DNA of 64,000 nt. It comes from UBA7957 sp965222695. GTDB taxonomy: Bacteria > Pseudomonadota > Gammaproteobacteria > Granulosicoccales > Granulosicoccaceae. Shown piece by piece: positions 53,309-63,645 of the stretch. Below the pieces are notes generated by a model that ran no database searches, had not been told where the DNA came from, and saw only the letters and a list, made by a program, of their open reading frames with translations. Both the position numbers and the translations under genes were made by a program. The stretch is taken from assembly GCA_965222695.1 (NCBI GenBank), contig OZ244967.1, positions 868,001 to 932,000 of the forward strand, given 5' to 3'. Each line of letters starts with the position of its first letter. Within the stretch, counting starts at the first letter, position 1.

Positions 53309-54142
53309 CTATTCGTCAATAAACAGAACCGGCTCCACCCAGGTTTGATTCAACCCGACCGACCAATGCAAATGCGGCCCCGTCACTCGTCCGGTTTGGC
53401 CCACTTCCGCAATTTTCTGCCCTCGGCTGAGCTTCTGCCCCGGTTTCACATCGATCTTGCTCAGATGCGCATAAAAGGTCAGCAATCCCTGTCCGTGATC
53501 GATAAAGATACACTTCCCGCTAAAATAAAAGTCTCCGGTTTCCACAACAATGCCTTCGGCGGGAGCGTAGACCGGTGTACCTTCCGGTGCTGCAATATCA
53601 AGCCCCCCGTGCGGCCTGCGGGGTTTGCCGTTGAAAAACCGTTTTAATCCGAATCGGCTGCTCAATGTTCCTGCAACCGGTAACTTGAACCGCGTAGCTA
53701 TGACTTCATCGGACCAATGCCGCTTGGCCTTGCCGATGATCACACTATCGGCGCGGATTTTTTTCATATCTTCTTCATTGGGGTCGACCTTGCGCTTATT
53801 GCTAATCGTCAAGCGCTGTTCCGGATAGGCTTTTTCATCAACCACAATCTCCTTGCTCAACCAGTCGTTTCTTTCCGGATATCGATATTGGACAGAGTGT
53901 TTTCCACTTTTCGTACTCAAAGGTATACCTACAACGGCAAGCCATTTTCGATCCTTCTCTATAACCATGACTTTTTTCTTCTTGAATCGTGCCTCCGGCC
54001 TGGATTCCGAAGAACCGGCTAATTCAACCACAACGACGCCGCCCGGCGTGGCTTGACGTTCAGGCAGCAGAATATCGTCGGCATTGGATTCCGATATGTA
54101 AAAGCCCATCAAAAACAGTAAAAAGACAAAAATACGCATCAT
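53309..54142 (-). CDS. M23-family (LytM) peptidoglycan endopeptidase
   Basis: A 277-aa secreted zinc peptidase with signal peptide MRIFVFLLFLMGFYISESNA. The zinc site appears as PHGGLDIAAPEGTPVYAPAEG (HxxxD) and GPHLHWSVG (HxH). The N-terminal half (about 30-130) is a beta domain typical of a subgroup that binds or positions the wall substrate. It should cut peptide cross-links in murein, in the periplasm. Its start overlaps the cysZ stop (ATGA), so they are coupled. Confidence 0.9.
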   Translation of the reverse strand: MMRIFVFLLFLMGFYISESNADDILLPERQATPGGVVVVELAGSSESRPEARFKKKKVMVIEKDRKWLAVVGIPLSTKSGKHSVQYRYPERNDWLSKEIVVDEKAYPEQRLTISNKRKVDPNEEDMKKIRADSVIIGKAKRHWSDEVIATRFKLPVAGTLSSRFGLKRFFNGKPRRPHGGLDIAAPEGTPVYAPAEGIVVETGDFYFSGKCIFIDHGQGLLTFYAHLSKIDVKPGQKLSRGQKIAEVGQTGRVTGPHLHWSVGLNQTWVEPVLFIDE

Positions 54143-54918
54143 TTTCGAATTTCCTTACTGGCTCCGGGAGATAATTTCTCGACCCACAGCTGCGTTGCGC
54201 CGGCAACAGCAACCGGCATGGCGATGAGATTAAGCAATGGAATGGCTGTGACTAAGGTCACTGCGCTGCCAAAACCCAACATCAGATTCCGGTTTTCACG
54301 CATTTTCTGTTTTATTTCGCGAAACAGATGACCGTTGTTGCCCATCGGGTAGTCAAGATACTCCAAACTCAGCATCCAGGCACCGAACAACAAAGAAACA
54401 AAAGGCGCAGTGATATTGATTCCCGGAATAATATAGAGCAGCAATACAGGAATAAGCCATATGAACAGGTAAAACAGCTTACCGACCTCCGAACGCAACA
54501 CGTGCGGAATGCTTTTGATGATATGGGCGAGCGAATCACCATCGTTTGCACCCGAATCGCCTCTGAGATAATTCTCGATCCGTTGTGCCAGCAGGCTGTT
54601 GAAGGGGGCGGCGATCAGATTGGCAGCCAGGGTGAACGTGTAGGTAAATATGACCAGCAGGGCGAGGCCGAAAACGACCCAGATCAAAACCAGAAATTTG
54701 TCCACCAACCAACCCAGCCAGGTATCAGGATCCGGATTCAGCCAGCTGATGCCGGAGAGAAATGCTGAAAACCGGCTGCTCAATAACCAGCCCAGGCCGG
54801 TAAATACCAGCACATTAACGCCGATGGGTATATAGACGAATCGGCGTATCCCAGGCACCCGGATCAGCGAAAAGCCGGACCTGATATAAGACAGGCCTGT
54901 AAGAAAGTTGCTGATCAT
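54139..54918 (-). CDS. cysZ: Sulfate transporter CysZ
   Basis: A 259-aa inner-membrane protein of the CysZ/EI24 family with four to six hydrophobic segments. Family segments are LTGLSYIRSGFSLIRVPGIRRFVYIPI at the start and LIAAPFNSLLAQRIENYL and AWMLSLEYLDYPMGNN later. In E. coli it imports sulfate for cysteine synthesis. In a sulfur oxidiser a role in sulfate homeostasis is possible but unproven. It is divergent from smc, as in many gammaproteobacteria. Confidence 0.92.
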   Translation of the reverse strand: MISNFLTGLSYIRSGFSLIRVPGIRRFVYIPIGVNVLVFTGLGWLLSSRFSAFLSGISWLNPDPDTWLGWLVDKFLVLIWVVFGLALLVIFTYTFTLAANLIAAPFNSLLAQRIENYLRGDSGANDGDSLAHIIKSIPHVLRSEVGKLFYLFIWLIPVLLLYIIPGINITAPFVSLLFGAWMLSLEYLDYPMGNNGHLFREIKQKMRENRNLMLGFGSAVTLVTAIPLLNLIAMPVAVAGATQLWVEKLSPGASKEIRK

Positions 54919-55233
54919 GATCCGGATTCTCTATTACTCATTTTCCCCATGGGTACATTCGATACTGCCCTAAAGTTGCCACGCCCTGGTAAATTTGCTT
55001 GAGGATGTTCTAAAGATTAGTCCTGATTCACGCCAATAGCATTAACAAACCGAAAATAAAGGCCTGTATCCGCCGGTAAAATGTCTGTGAAAGTTTGACG
55101 AGAACGTTGCAACGATTTGTGAAGTTGGTATGCTGTGCCCCAAAATCGGCTATAGCTGATCAGAAACTGAAAAAAGCCAGCTAAGCTCTTGAAGAATAAG
55201 CAATCTGATTTCCTCCGAGGAATGCATATCTCG
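54919..55233. promoter_or_regulatory. Divergent cysZ/smc intergenic region
   Basis: About 315 bases between divergent genes, expected to carry both promoters. CCGAGGA at 55215-55221 precedes two candidate smc ATGs (55222, too close; 55234, 12 bases away). No clear -35/-10 pair or operator palindrome was recognised. Confidence 0.35.
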
Positions 55234-58200
55234 ATGCGATTGAGTCGAATAAAACTCGCCGGATTTAAATCGTTCGTCGATCCAACCTCCATAAAACTGC
55301 CCAGTAATCTCGTCGGAATTGTTGGCCCCAACGGATGCGGAAAATCCAACACGATCGACGCCGTACGCTGGGTGATGGGGGAATCGTCTGCCAAACACCT
55401 GCGCGGTGAATCCATGGATGATGTGATATTCACCGGCTCCCGATCACGTAAACCGGTGGGCCAGGCGTCGGTTGAACTGGTATTTGATAACAGCGAGGGA
55501 GCCTTGGGTGGTCAATACGCGCAGTATGCGGAAATATCGGTGCGGCGCCAGGTCGCCCGCGACGGGCAATCCACCTATTTTCTCAATGGCAGCCGCTGCC
55601 GCCGGCGGGATATCACCGATATTTTTCTCGGCACGGGTCTGGGGCCTCGCAGCTACGCCATCATCGAACAAGGCATGATTTCCCGCCTTATCGAAGCCAA
55701 GCCGGAAGAGCTGAGAGTTTATCTGGAAGAAGCCGCCGGTATTTCCAAGTATAAAGAGCGACGCCGGGAGACGGAAAACAGGATACGCCATACCCGGGAT
55801 AATCTGGACCGTCTAAACGATCTTCGGGAAGAGGTGGATAAGCAGCTGACGCGCCTGAAGCGTCAATCGACAATCGCGCAAAAATACAAGGAATTGAAAG
55901 AGGATGAGCGACAGCTGAAAGCGCAACTCCTGGCCTTGCGCTGGAAATCTTATCATCAACAGATTGACGGTCGTGATCAGCTGATCCGAGAAGGTGAAAT
56001 TCGCCTGCAGGGGCTCGTCGCTCAACAGCGCTCGGCTGAGACGTCGATTGAAAAGGAGCGGGAATTACAGATTTCCGCCACCGACCGGTTTAACGAGGTT
56101 CAGGCGGAGTTTTATCGTCTCGGCGCCGATGTCAGCAGGCTGGAACAGAATATACAACACGTGCGCGACACACACCATCGACAGACGCGCGAGCTGGAGC
56201 AAATAAACCACTCCATACAGGAAGCGGAAGATCACATTCGGCAGGATGAAACCCGGATCGCAGAACTGACCGAATCCATGCAGGTCGATGAACCCGCATT
56301 CAATCAGCTGCAGCAGAGCCAGAACTATTCGGCCGACGTGTTAACACAGGCAGAACTTGCGCTCAGCGATTGGCAAAGCCGCTGGGAGCAATTCACGCAA
56401 CGCAGCAATGAGCCCGTGCAAATAGCCCAGGTTGAGCTTTCGCGCATGGATCAACTGGAAATTAACCTGGATGAAATCCGCAACCGCCTCCAGCGAAGTA
56501 CCGACGAGCAGTCCTCGCTCGATACAGACAAGCTGAAACAGGAAACACAAGTGCTGATCGAGCAGGAAATCACGGCGAAGGCACAGGAGGAAAGGCTGCA
56601 AATAATACTGCAACAAAGCCGCGAAAATGTGCAAAGAGTGAGGGACACACAGCAGGATATTTCAGCCCAGTTGGACGAGGCTCGCGGGCAGGTACAGTCT
56701 TTACGCGGGCGCAAGGCCTCTCTGGAGGCACTCCAGCAGGCGGCGCTGGGACAGGATGATCATGGTGCGATTCAATGGCTGGAGCGTAACGGCCTTACCG
56801 ATAAGCCCAGACTGGCACAACAGATCAAGGTTGCGCCGGGTTGGGAGAAAGCGGCGGAATCGGTGCTGGGGCCGCATCTTGAAGCCGTCTGTGTAGAAGG
56901 TATTGAGGGTCTGGCCGGTGTGTTGGTGGATTTTTCCAAAGGCCGCTTATCGCTGGTTGAAATGGCGGCGCGTAACGATGTCACTGCCATGCGCGGCGAA
57001 TTGTTAAGCGACAAAATCGAATCACCCCTGCCGCTCGATGATCTTATGGCGGGAATTTATATCAGCGATACGCTGGAAGCCGCCCTGGCGCTTAGGCACA
57101 AACTCAACGACGGCGAATCGATTGTTACACGCCGCGGAATCTGGGTCGGTAAGAGCTGGTTGCGCATCGGTGAAACGGATAAAGAATCCGGCGTTCTCGC
57201 ACGCGAACAGGAGCTGAAGCAAATTGAGGGATCGCTTGAGCAGGCCGAAGAGCGGGTCGGTGAATTACACGATGAACTCGACACCTTTACCCTGAGATTG
57301 CAGGAAGCCGAAGCCAAACGCGAGACCGATCAACAGACATTCAATCAGTCGGTCAGAGAGCACTCCGAGCTGAAATCGAAACTGAGCGGACTGCAGCACC
57401 GATTGGAGCAAACGGAACAAAGACGCCGTCGGCTGCAGGAAGAACTCATTGACGGTCGGCAACAATTGCAGCAAAAGCAGGAGGAGCTGCGATTGTCGCG
57501 TGAACGGCGAGCTGAAGCTTTACTGCGGGTGGAAGAATTTACCAACGAGCGGAAATCCTACCAGCAGGAACGTGAACAGTTGCGCCAGGCGGTTCAGCAT
57601 GCCCGGGCACAGGCTGCGAGCGACCGGGATGCCGGCCAGGAAATCGCCATACGCATGGAATCCATGCGTTCCAGCAGGCAGGCGACGGAACAAAGTCTGC
57701 AAAGAATGCAGGCTCAAATCAAACACCTGCATACACGCCGGGAAGACTTGCAAAGCAGTTTACAGGAAGGGGACAAGCCTACCGAAAAGCTGGAAACCGA
57801 ACTCGCTGAAAGGCTTGAGCAACGCCTGCAGAGTGAAAAAAATCTTGCCGCCGTCAGGGAAGAAGTGGAGGCTGTGGATCATCGCCTGCGGGATCACGAA
57901 CAGACCCGGGTTCGCTATGAGAAACAGGCGCAGGTGCTGCGCGATGATCTACAGAAGGACCGTTTGGAGACTCAAGAGGTCAGGGTGCGGATCAAAACCA
58001 TGGAAGAGCAAATCGAAGACACGGGATTTGTGTGCGACGACCTGATGCATTCTCTGCCGGAGGGAGCCGAAGTCGGGGAGTGGGAGGAGCGGCTTGCCAA
58101 GGTGGAGCGATCGGTAAGCAGGCTTGGTCCCATCAATCTTGCCGCTATAGATGAATACAAGGAACAACTGGAGCGCAAGGAATATCTCGATCGCCAGAAC

Positions 58201-58737
58201 GAGGACGTACAGGAAGCTCTGGAGACTCTTGAATCCGCCATAGCAAAGATTGACCGTGAAACCCGGTCACGCTTTAAGGAAACTTTTAACAAGGTTAATG
58301 ACAAGTTGCAAACATTCTTCCCTCGCCTGTTCGGAGGCGGACAGGCCATGCTGGAAATGACCGGTGATGATCTGCTCAGTACCGGAGTCACCGTATTGGC
58401 TCGTCCTCCCGGCAAACGCGTCAGCAATATCCATTTGCTATCGGGCGGGGAAAAGGCCTTGACCGCGGTCGCGATGGTTTTTGCTTTTTTTGAATTGAAT
58501 CCGTCGCCCTTTTGCATGCTGGACGAAGTCGATGCACCCTTGGACGATGCCAATGTTGGCCGCTTTTGCGAGTTGGTCAAAGAGATGTCCGAACGGGTAC
58601 AGTTTATTTTTATTACGCATAATAAAGGTACCATGGAGCTGTCGGATCAGTTGATGGGGGTCACCATGCAGGAGCCCGGGGTTTCCCGCCTGGTGGCGGT
58701 GGATGTCGAAGAGGCGAGTCGTCTGGTGGATGCCTGA
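55234..58737 (+). CDS. smc: Chromosome segregation protein SMC
   Basis: A 1,167-aa condensin-type ATPase. The N-terminal head begins MRLSRIKLAGFKSFVDPTSI with Walker A GPNGCGKSN. Two very long coiled coils flank a hinge (about residues 515-660, LESVLGPHLEAVCVEG-like region). The C-terminal head has signature LLSGGEKALTAVAM and Walker B PFCMLDEVDAPLDDANVGRF. It organises and segregates the nucleoid. ATG 55234 fits family starts; frames to 55222 or 55189 are possible. Its presence means this organism uses SMC rather than MukB. Confidence 0.95.
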   Translation: MRLSRIKLAGFKSFVDPTSIKLPSNLVGIVGPNGCGKSNTIDAVRWVMGESSAKHLRGESMDDVIFTGSRSRKPVGQASVELVFDNSEGALGGQYAQYAEISVRRQVARDGQSTYFLNGSRCRRRDITDIFLGTGLGPRSYAIIEQGMISRLIEAKPEELRVYLEEAAGISKYKERRRETENRIRHTRDNLDRLNDLREEVDKQLTRLKRQSTIAQKYKELKEDERQLKAQLLALRWKSYHQQIDGRDQLIREGEIRLQGLVAQQRSAETSIEKERELQISATDRFNEVQAEFYRLGADVSRLEQNIQHVRDTHHRQTRELEQINHSIQEAEDHIRQDETRIAELTESMQVDEPAFNQLQQSQNYSADVLTQAELALSDWQSRWEQFTQRSNEPVQIAQVELSRMDQLEINLDEIRNRLQRSTDEQSSLDTDKLKQETQVLIEQEITAKAQEERLQIILQQSRENVQRVRDTQQDISAQLDEARGQVQSLRGRKASLEALQQAALGQDDHGAIQWLERNGLTDKPRLAQQIKVAPGWEKAAESVLGPHLEAVCVEGIEGLAGVLVDFSKGRLSLVEMAARNDVTAMRGELLSDKIESPLPLDDLMAGIYISDTLEAALALRHKLNDGESIVTRRGIWVGKSWLRIGETDKESGVLAREQELKQIEGSLEQAEERVGELHDELDTFTLRLQEAEAKRETDQQTFNQSVREHSELKSKLSGLQHRLEQTEQRRRRLQEELIDGRQQLQQKQEELRLSRERRAEALLRVEEFTNERKSYQQEREQLRQAVQHARAQAASDRDAGQEIAIRMESMRSSRQATEQSLQRMQAQIKHLHTRREDLQSSLQEGDKPTEKLETELAERLEQRLQSEKNLAAVREEVEAVDHRLRDHEQTRVRYEKQAQVLRDDLQKDRLETQEVRVRIKTMEEQIEDTGFVCDDLMHSLPEGAEVGEWEERLAKVERSVSRLGPINLAAIDEYKEQLERKEYLDRQNEDVQEALETLESAIAKIDRETRSRFKETFNKVNDKLQTFFPRLFGGGQAMLEMTGDDLLSTGVTVLARPPGKRVSNIHLLSGGEKALTAVAMVFAFFELNPSPFCMLDEVDAPLDDANVGRFCELVKEMSERVQFIFITHNKGTMELSDQLMGVTMQEPGVSRLVAVDVEEASRLVDA

Positions 58738-58860
58738 TATCCGCGTTTTGGGCTCCGGATCATACCTTGTCCCGATTGGAGCCTGTAGTCCTTCAGGCTT
58801 ATACTGGGGCGGTAAAGAAACTCTGGCCGGACTTTTAGTTTTTTAAGAGAAAATATACCT

Positions 58861-59727
58861 ATGGAATACTTCCGCTGGATATTGTTGGCCGCAGGTTTAC
58901 TGCTGCTGGCGTATATATATATTTCGGGACGAAAAAAGCGCAAGGATTCGAATTACATTCCCGGACAATCCCGTGATGATACGGATCCTTTGTTTACCGA
59001 TCACCGTAGCGAGAGGAAGATGTCTGACCCGGGAGAGCGTCCGGGCACCGAGGATGCATTCGCAGATTATGATCCTCTGCGGGACGAAGGCGGCAACAGG
59101 CTCGACGACGATATGGACTTCTTTACCCCTCTGGAAGATATGCAGGATGGCCGTCAGGGGCAACAGTCTCAGACACGGTTATTTTCATCAATTGCGGAAA
59201 AAATTGAGGCGTTCAGTGCAAAATTGACACCGAAAAGAAAAGAAAGAATAGCCGCGTCCGCCGCAAAGGCGGACAATCAAGCGGTTACCGAAAGCGGTGA
59301 AGAAAAAATCATTTCCCTCAATGTAATGGCTTTGGACGGGGACTTTTTCGACGGCGCCGAGCTGTTTGCGGTTTTTACCCAGCGCGGCTACGAGCACGGC
59401 GATATGGGTATTTTTCACTCACGGTATAAGGGCCGGACCATTTTCTCCATCGTCAATATGGTCGAGCCCGGCAGTTTCGAACTCGATACCATCGACTCCT
59501 TGCAAACTCCCGGCGTGACCCTGTTTTTGCAATTACCCGGGCCGATCGCGGCGGATGTCCTGTTTGAGGTACTGGTCAGCGAGGCCGGGGACATCGCCAG
59601 AGCCCTGGGTGGCACAGTCCGCGACAGTCAGCGAAGCACCCTGACCAAACAGACCATTCAGCACCTGAGGGAAAGCATTTACGAATACATGCACAGGGAA
59701 AAGTATTTTAACGCCCGGCAGCGTTAG
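58861..59727 (+). CDS. zipA: Cell-division protein ZipA
   Basis: A 288-aa FtsZ anchor. A single N-terminal membrane helix (WILLAAGLLLLAYIYI) is followed by a basic patch (SGRKKRKD), an acidic low-complexity linker (about 30-140) and the C-terminal ZipA FtsZ-binding domain (IISLNVMALDGDFFDGAELFAVFTQRGYEHGDMGIFH and VSEAGDIARALGGTVRDSQR). It tethers the Z-ring to the membrane. The smc-zipA-ligA order is typical of gammaproteobacteria. Confidence 0.94.
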   Translation: MEYFRWILLAAGLLLLAYIYISGRKKRKDSNYIPGQSRDDTDPLFTDHRSERKMSDPGERPGTEDAFADYDPLRDEGGNRLDDDMDFFTPLEDMQDGRQGQQSQTRLFSSIAEKIEAFSAKLTPKRKERIAASAAKADNQAVTESGEEKIISLNVMALDGDFFDGAELFAVFTQRGYEHGDMGIFHSRYKGRTIFSIVNMVEPGSFELDTIDSLQTPGVTLFLQLPGPIAADVLFEVLVSEAGDIARALGGTVRDSQRSTLTKQTIQHLRESIYEYMHREKYFNARQR

Positions 59728-59745
59728 CGCTCCGGGCAAGAAGCA

Positions 59746-61779
59746 ATGTCAGCAAAGGATTCCCCCGAAGCCAGAGCCGGGAAACTCCGGGCTCTGCTGC
59801 ATCAACACAATCATGCCTATTATGTGTTGGACGATCCCCAAGTCAGCGATGCCGAATATGACAGTCTGTTCCGCGAGTTGGAATCCATAGAACATACCCA
59901 TCCGGCGCTGAAAACCGATGATTCTCCGACCCAGCGTGTCGGTGCACCGCCCCTGGACGCTTTTTCCAGTGTACGGCACAGTGTTCCCATGTTGTCCCTG
60001 GGCAATGCGTTTTCCGAAGAGGAACTTAAGGCTTTCGATAAACGGGTGCACGATCGGCTGGAATTGCCGGAGGGTGAAGCGATTGAATATGTCGGCGAAC
60101 CCAAGCTCGACGGACTGGCAGTCAGCCTGACTTACGAGAACGGCGTGTTTGTTCAGGGCGCTACCCGCGGCGACGGCTACAGCGGCGAGAATATTACCCC
60201 CAATCTGAAGACCATAGGCAGTCTGCCGCTAAAGCTCAGCGCAAAGTCTTGTCCCTCGCTGTTGGAAGTCAGGGGCGAAGTCTTTATGCACAAGAAAGGT
60301 TTCGAGCGGTTGAATAAACGGGCCGGAAAATCCGGTGAAAAGGTCTTCGCCAACCCTCGAAACGCGGCGGCCGGAAGTTTGCGATTACTCGATTCGCGTA
60401 TTACGGCAAAGCGGCCGCTGTCGATTTATGTCTATTCGGTAGGCCGGATTGAAGGCCGCGACTTGCCTGAAACGCATCTACAGACACTTGCGTGGCTGAA
60501 TTCGCTCGGTTTCCCGGTGAATCCTGAGATCCAGCTGTGCAAAGGTATTCAGCATTGCTACGAGTGGTATAAGTCGGTAGAAAAACGGCGTGGTAAATTG
60601 GCCTATGAAATCGACGGCGTGGTTTTCAAAGTCAACCGACTGGATTTCCAGGCCGAATTGGGGTTTGTATCGCGCGCGCCGCGCTGGGCGGTTGCGCAAA
60701 AATTTCCGGCCGAGCAAGTTCAAACCCTGCTTGAGGGCGTGGAGTTTCAGGTCGGTCGAACCGGCGCCTTGACCCCTGTTGCGCGTTTGCGACCGGTTCA
60801 GGTCAGTGGAGTGACCGTCAGTAATGCAACTCTGCACAATATGGATGAAATTATTCGAAAAGACGTTCATATCGGTGACACGGTGATGGTACGCCGCGCC
60901 GGTGATGTTATTCCCGAGATCGCGGCGGTGGTGGAGCAACTGCGTCCTTCCGGTGCCGGTAGAATCGAAATGCCTAGTCAATGTCCGGTCTGCGATTCCG
61001 CAATAATACAACTTGAAGGTGAAGCGGTCGCCCGTTGTTCGGGAGGATTGGTCTGTGCCGCACAGCGCAAAGAGGGAATCAAACACTTTGCCTCAAGAAA
61101 AGCCCTGGATATAGAAGGGCTGGGCGACAAACTGGTCGAGCAGCTGCTTGAAGAAGGTTTGATCGAACATATCGATGATCTGTTCCGACTGAAATACGAT
61201 GATCTTGTGGGACTTGAGCGGATGGGCGATAAATCCGTCCGGAATCTTCTTGACGCCCTGGAGAAAAGCAAATCGACTAGCTTTGCCAGATTTATCTATG
61301 CGCTCGGCATTCGTGAAGTGGGTGAAGCGACTGCGAGTGCCCTTGCGGGTCATTTCGGCAGCCTGGAAGCGTTGATCGATGCCGACGAGGAGCGATTGCA
61401 GAGTGTCGAAGACGTGGGGCCGGTGGTGGCCGCACACATAGTTTCCTTTTTTCGCGAACAGCATAATCGGCATGTCATCCAGGCACTGGTGGATGCCGGA
61501 ATATCCTGGCCCCAGGTACGGAAGACAGACAATGCTCTTGATGATTTGTTGGCCGGAAAAACCTATGTTCTGACGGGTTCATTCACCGGTCTGACCCGTG
61601 ATGAACTCAAGGGGCGGTTACAGGCCCGCGGGGCAAAAGTGACCTCAAGTGTGTCGAAAAAGACCACCGCCGTATTTGCCGGTGAGTCGCCAGGCTCAAA
61701 GGTCGACAAGGCGGATAAACTGGGTGTCGATGTACTCGATGAAAAAGCCTTGTTTCAACTATTGGGAATCAAGCCGTGA
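59746..61779 (+). CDS. ligA: NAD-dependent DNA ligase LigA
   Basis: A 677-aa replicative ligase. Domain Ia (YYVLDDPQVSDAEYDSLFREL) binds NAD, and the adenylation site is EPKLDG with Lys120. The OB fold, a zinc finger with cysteines in CPVCDS, ARCSGG and LVC, the HhH repeats and a C-terminal BRCT domain (GKTYVLTGSFTGLTRDELKGRL) follow. It seals Okazaki fragments. ATG 59746 lies 18 bases after zipA. Confidence 0.97.
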   Translation: MSAKDSPEARAGKLRALLHQHNHAYYVLDDPQVSDAEYDSLFRELESIEHTHPALKTDDSPTQRVGAPPLDAFSSVRHSVPMLSLGNAFSEEELKAFDKRVHDRLELPEGEAIEYVGEPKLDGLAVSLTYENGVFVQGATRGDGYSGENITPNLKTIGSLPLKLSAKSCPSLLEVRGEVFMHKKGFERLNKRAGKSGEKVFANPRNAAAGSLRLLDSRITAKRPLSIYVYSVGRIEGRDLPETHLQTLAWLNSLGFPVNPEIQLCKGIQHCYEWYKSVEKRRGKLAYEIDGVVFKVNRLDFQAELGFVSRAPRWAVAQKFPAEQVQTLLEGVEFQVGRTGALTPVARLRPVQVSGVTVSNATLHNMDEIIRKDVHIGDTVMVRRAGDVIPEIAAVVEQLRPSGAGRIEMPSQCPVCDSAIIQLEGEAVARCSGGLVCAAQRKEGIKHFASRKALDIEGLGDKLVEQLLEEGLIEHIDDLFRLKYDDLVGLERMGDKSVRNLLDALEKSKSTSFARFIYALGIREVGEATASALAGHFGSLEALIDADEERLQSVEDVGPVVAAHIVSFFREQHNRHVIQALVDAGISWPQVRKTDNALDDLLAGKTYVLTGSFTGLTRDELKGRLQARGAKVTSSVSKKTTAVFAGESPGSKVDKADKLGVDVLDEKALFQLLGIKP

Positions 61780-61857
61780 TTTTGAACCTATTCAATAATG
61801 TGAGATAGCCCACACTTATGGTACACTCCGCGGATTTTTAATATTGCGAAGCGGAAT

Positions 61858-62661
61858 ATGGCAAAAGTTGCGATCGTTGGAGCGGCAGGCCGGATGGGCC
61901 GAGCGCTGCTTCAGGCAACTGATGAACGAAGCGACTTATCGCTCGTTGCTGCGGTAGAGCACGGTGACAGCCCCTTGATAGGTACTGACGCCGGTCTGCT
62001 CAACGGCGGACAGACCACAGGCGTCATTGTCAGCCCGGATCTTGCGGGTGCGGCTACCCTGGCAGACGTCATCATTGATTTCACACGTCCCGGGCCGACT
62101 CTATCCATGCTCGCTGTGGCAGTTGAGCGACAAAAGGCGGTGGTGATCGGCACGACCGGATTCAGTGACGATCAAAAACGTCAAATCAGCGATGCGGCAG
62201 CGCGGATTCCGATCGTTTTTGCGGCCAACTTCAGTATCGGCGTGACGCTCAGTCTTAAGTTACTCGAAACCGCCGCAAGCATTCTCGGCGAAGAATACGA
62301 CATTGAAATTATCGAAACGCATCACCGGTATAAAGTTGACGCCCCTTCCGGGACTGCGCTGAAAATGGGAGAGGTCATCGCCGACAGTCTGAACCGGGAT
62401 CTAAAATCCTGCGCGGTTTTCGGACGTGAAGGCCATACGGGCGAACGCGATCAAAAGACCATTGGCTTTGAAACCGTCCGCGGTGGCGATGTGGTCGGCG
62501 ACCATACGGTGTTGTTTGCAGGGATCGGTGAGCGGTTGGAAATCACCCACAGGGCTTCAAACCGTATGACGTTTGCCGGTGGCGCGGCTCGGGCCGCCGC
62601 CTGGGTCGCGAATCGAGAGCCCGGTCTTTACGATATGGGCCATGTTCTCGATTTGTCCTGA
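61858..62661 (+). CDS. dapB: 4-hydroxy-tetrahydrodipicolinate reductase DapB
   Basis: A 267-aa NAD(P)H-dependent enzyme of lysine and diaminopimelate synthesis. The dinucleotide site is VAIVGAAGRMGRALL (GxxGxxG at 8-14) and the substrate site is ETHHRYKVDAPSGTALKMGE. Gene neighbours are unusual: in many gammaproteobacteria dapB follows dnaJ or precedes carAB, but here it lies between ligA and fabD, each with its own gap. Confidence 0.96.
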   Translation: MAKVAIVGAAGRMGRALLQATDERSDLSLVAAVEHGDSPLIGTDAGLLNGGQTTGVIVSPDLAGAATLADVIIDFTRPGPTLSMLAVAVERQKAVVIGTTGFSDDQKRQISDAAARIPIVFAANFSIGVTLSLKLLETAASILGEEYDIEIIETHHRYKVDAPSGTALKMGEVIADSLNRDLKSCAVFGREGHTGERDQKTIGFETVRGGDVVGDHTVLFAGIGERLEITHRASNRMTFAGGAARAAAWVANREPGLYDMGHVLDLS

Positions 62662-62709
62662 CGGCCGATTACGCTTATCCCTAACATTTCTGTAGAGAGA
62701 CTCAATGCA

Positions 62710-63645
62710 ATGAAAATAGCCGCAGTATTCCCGGGCCAGGGATCTCAATCCGTGGGGATGCTCCAGGACCTTTACGCTCGGTTCAGTGTGGTCAGGGAAA
62801 CTTTCGAACAGGCGTCGGAAATTCTCGGATACGATATCTGGAATCTGGTTCAGCAAGGGCCGGAGGAAAAACTCAAGCAGACGGAATTCACCCAGCCGGT
62901 AATGTATGTCTGTGGTATGGCGGTATGGAGAAGCTGGCAATCCGCCGGTGGACCCGGGGTATCGCTCTTGGCGGGTCACAGTCTGGGTGAATATGTGGCG
63001 CTGACCGCCGCGGGGATTTTCGAATATGCCGAAGCGGTTGCATTGGTGGCCGAGCGGGGTCGTCTTATGGCAAATGCCGTACCACAGGGCGAGGGCGGTA
63101 TGGCTGCTGTACTCGGACTCGACGACGATGTTATTACCGAACTTTGTCAATCCATCAGCGGCGAGCGGATTGTTGAAGCCGTGAATTTTAATTCTCCCGG
63201 CCAGGTTGTGATATCGGGGCATCTGGACGCCGTTGAAAAGGCTGCTCAGGCAGCCAAGGAAAAGGGAGCCCGCCGTGCGGTGATCTTACCGGTCAGCGTA
63301 CCCAATCACAGCTCGCTGATGAATACAGCCGCGGAACCGCTCGCGCAATCCATTGCCGCCATGAACACGGGTCCGGCCCTGATTCCCGTCATTCAGAATC
63401 TGGAGGCCAGGAGTTATGGGACGGTTAAGGAAGCGATTTCGGCGCTGAAGAAACATGTCTGCAATCCGGTTTACTGGACGGACAGCGTGCGAGAAATCAA
63501 AAGCCAAGGGGCGGAGATTATCGTGGAAATGGGGCCAGGCAAGGTTTTAACAGGGCTTAACCGCCGGATTGAAAGAAAACTGGCGGGGACTTTTATCGAA
63601 GATGCGGCCTCTCTGGAAAAGTCTATCGAACAATGCAACTCCTAG
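62710..63645 (+). CDS. fabD: Malonyl-CoA:ACP transacylase FabD
   Basis: A 311-aa transferase that loads malonyl groups on acyl carrier protein for fatty-acid synthesis. It has GQGSQ at 9-13, the nucleophile in GHSLGEY (Ser91) and the catalytic His in VPNHSSLMN (about 201). ATG 62710 (MKIAAVFPGQGS) matches family starts. It precedes fabG; neither plsX nor fabH precedes it here. Confidence 0.97.
   Translation: MKIAAVFPGQGSQSVGMLQDLYARFSVVRETFEQASEILGYDIWNLVQQGPEEKLKQTEFTQPVMYVCGMAVWRSWQSAGGPGVSLLAGHSLGEYVALTAAGIFEYAEAVALVAERGRLMANAVPQGEGGMAAVLGLDDDVITELCQSISGERIVEAVNFNSPGQVVISGHLDAVEKAAQAAKEKGARRAVILPVSVPNHSSLMNTAAEPLAQSIAAMNTGPALIPVIQNLEARSYGTVKEAISALKKHVCNPVYWTDSVREIKSQGAEIIVEMGPGKVLTGLNRRIERKLAGTFIEDAASLEKSIEQCNS

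Noticed and set aside
53119..53647. Rightward open frames across stem-loop cassette 2 and the M23 gene
   Set aside because: They are antisense to a clear peptidase gene and to palindromic DNA; the translation has no protein-like pattern.
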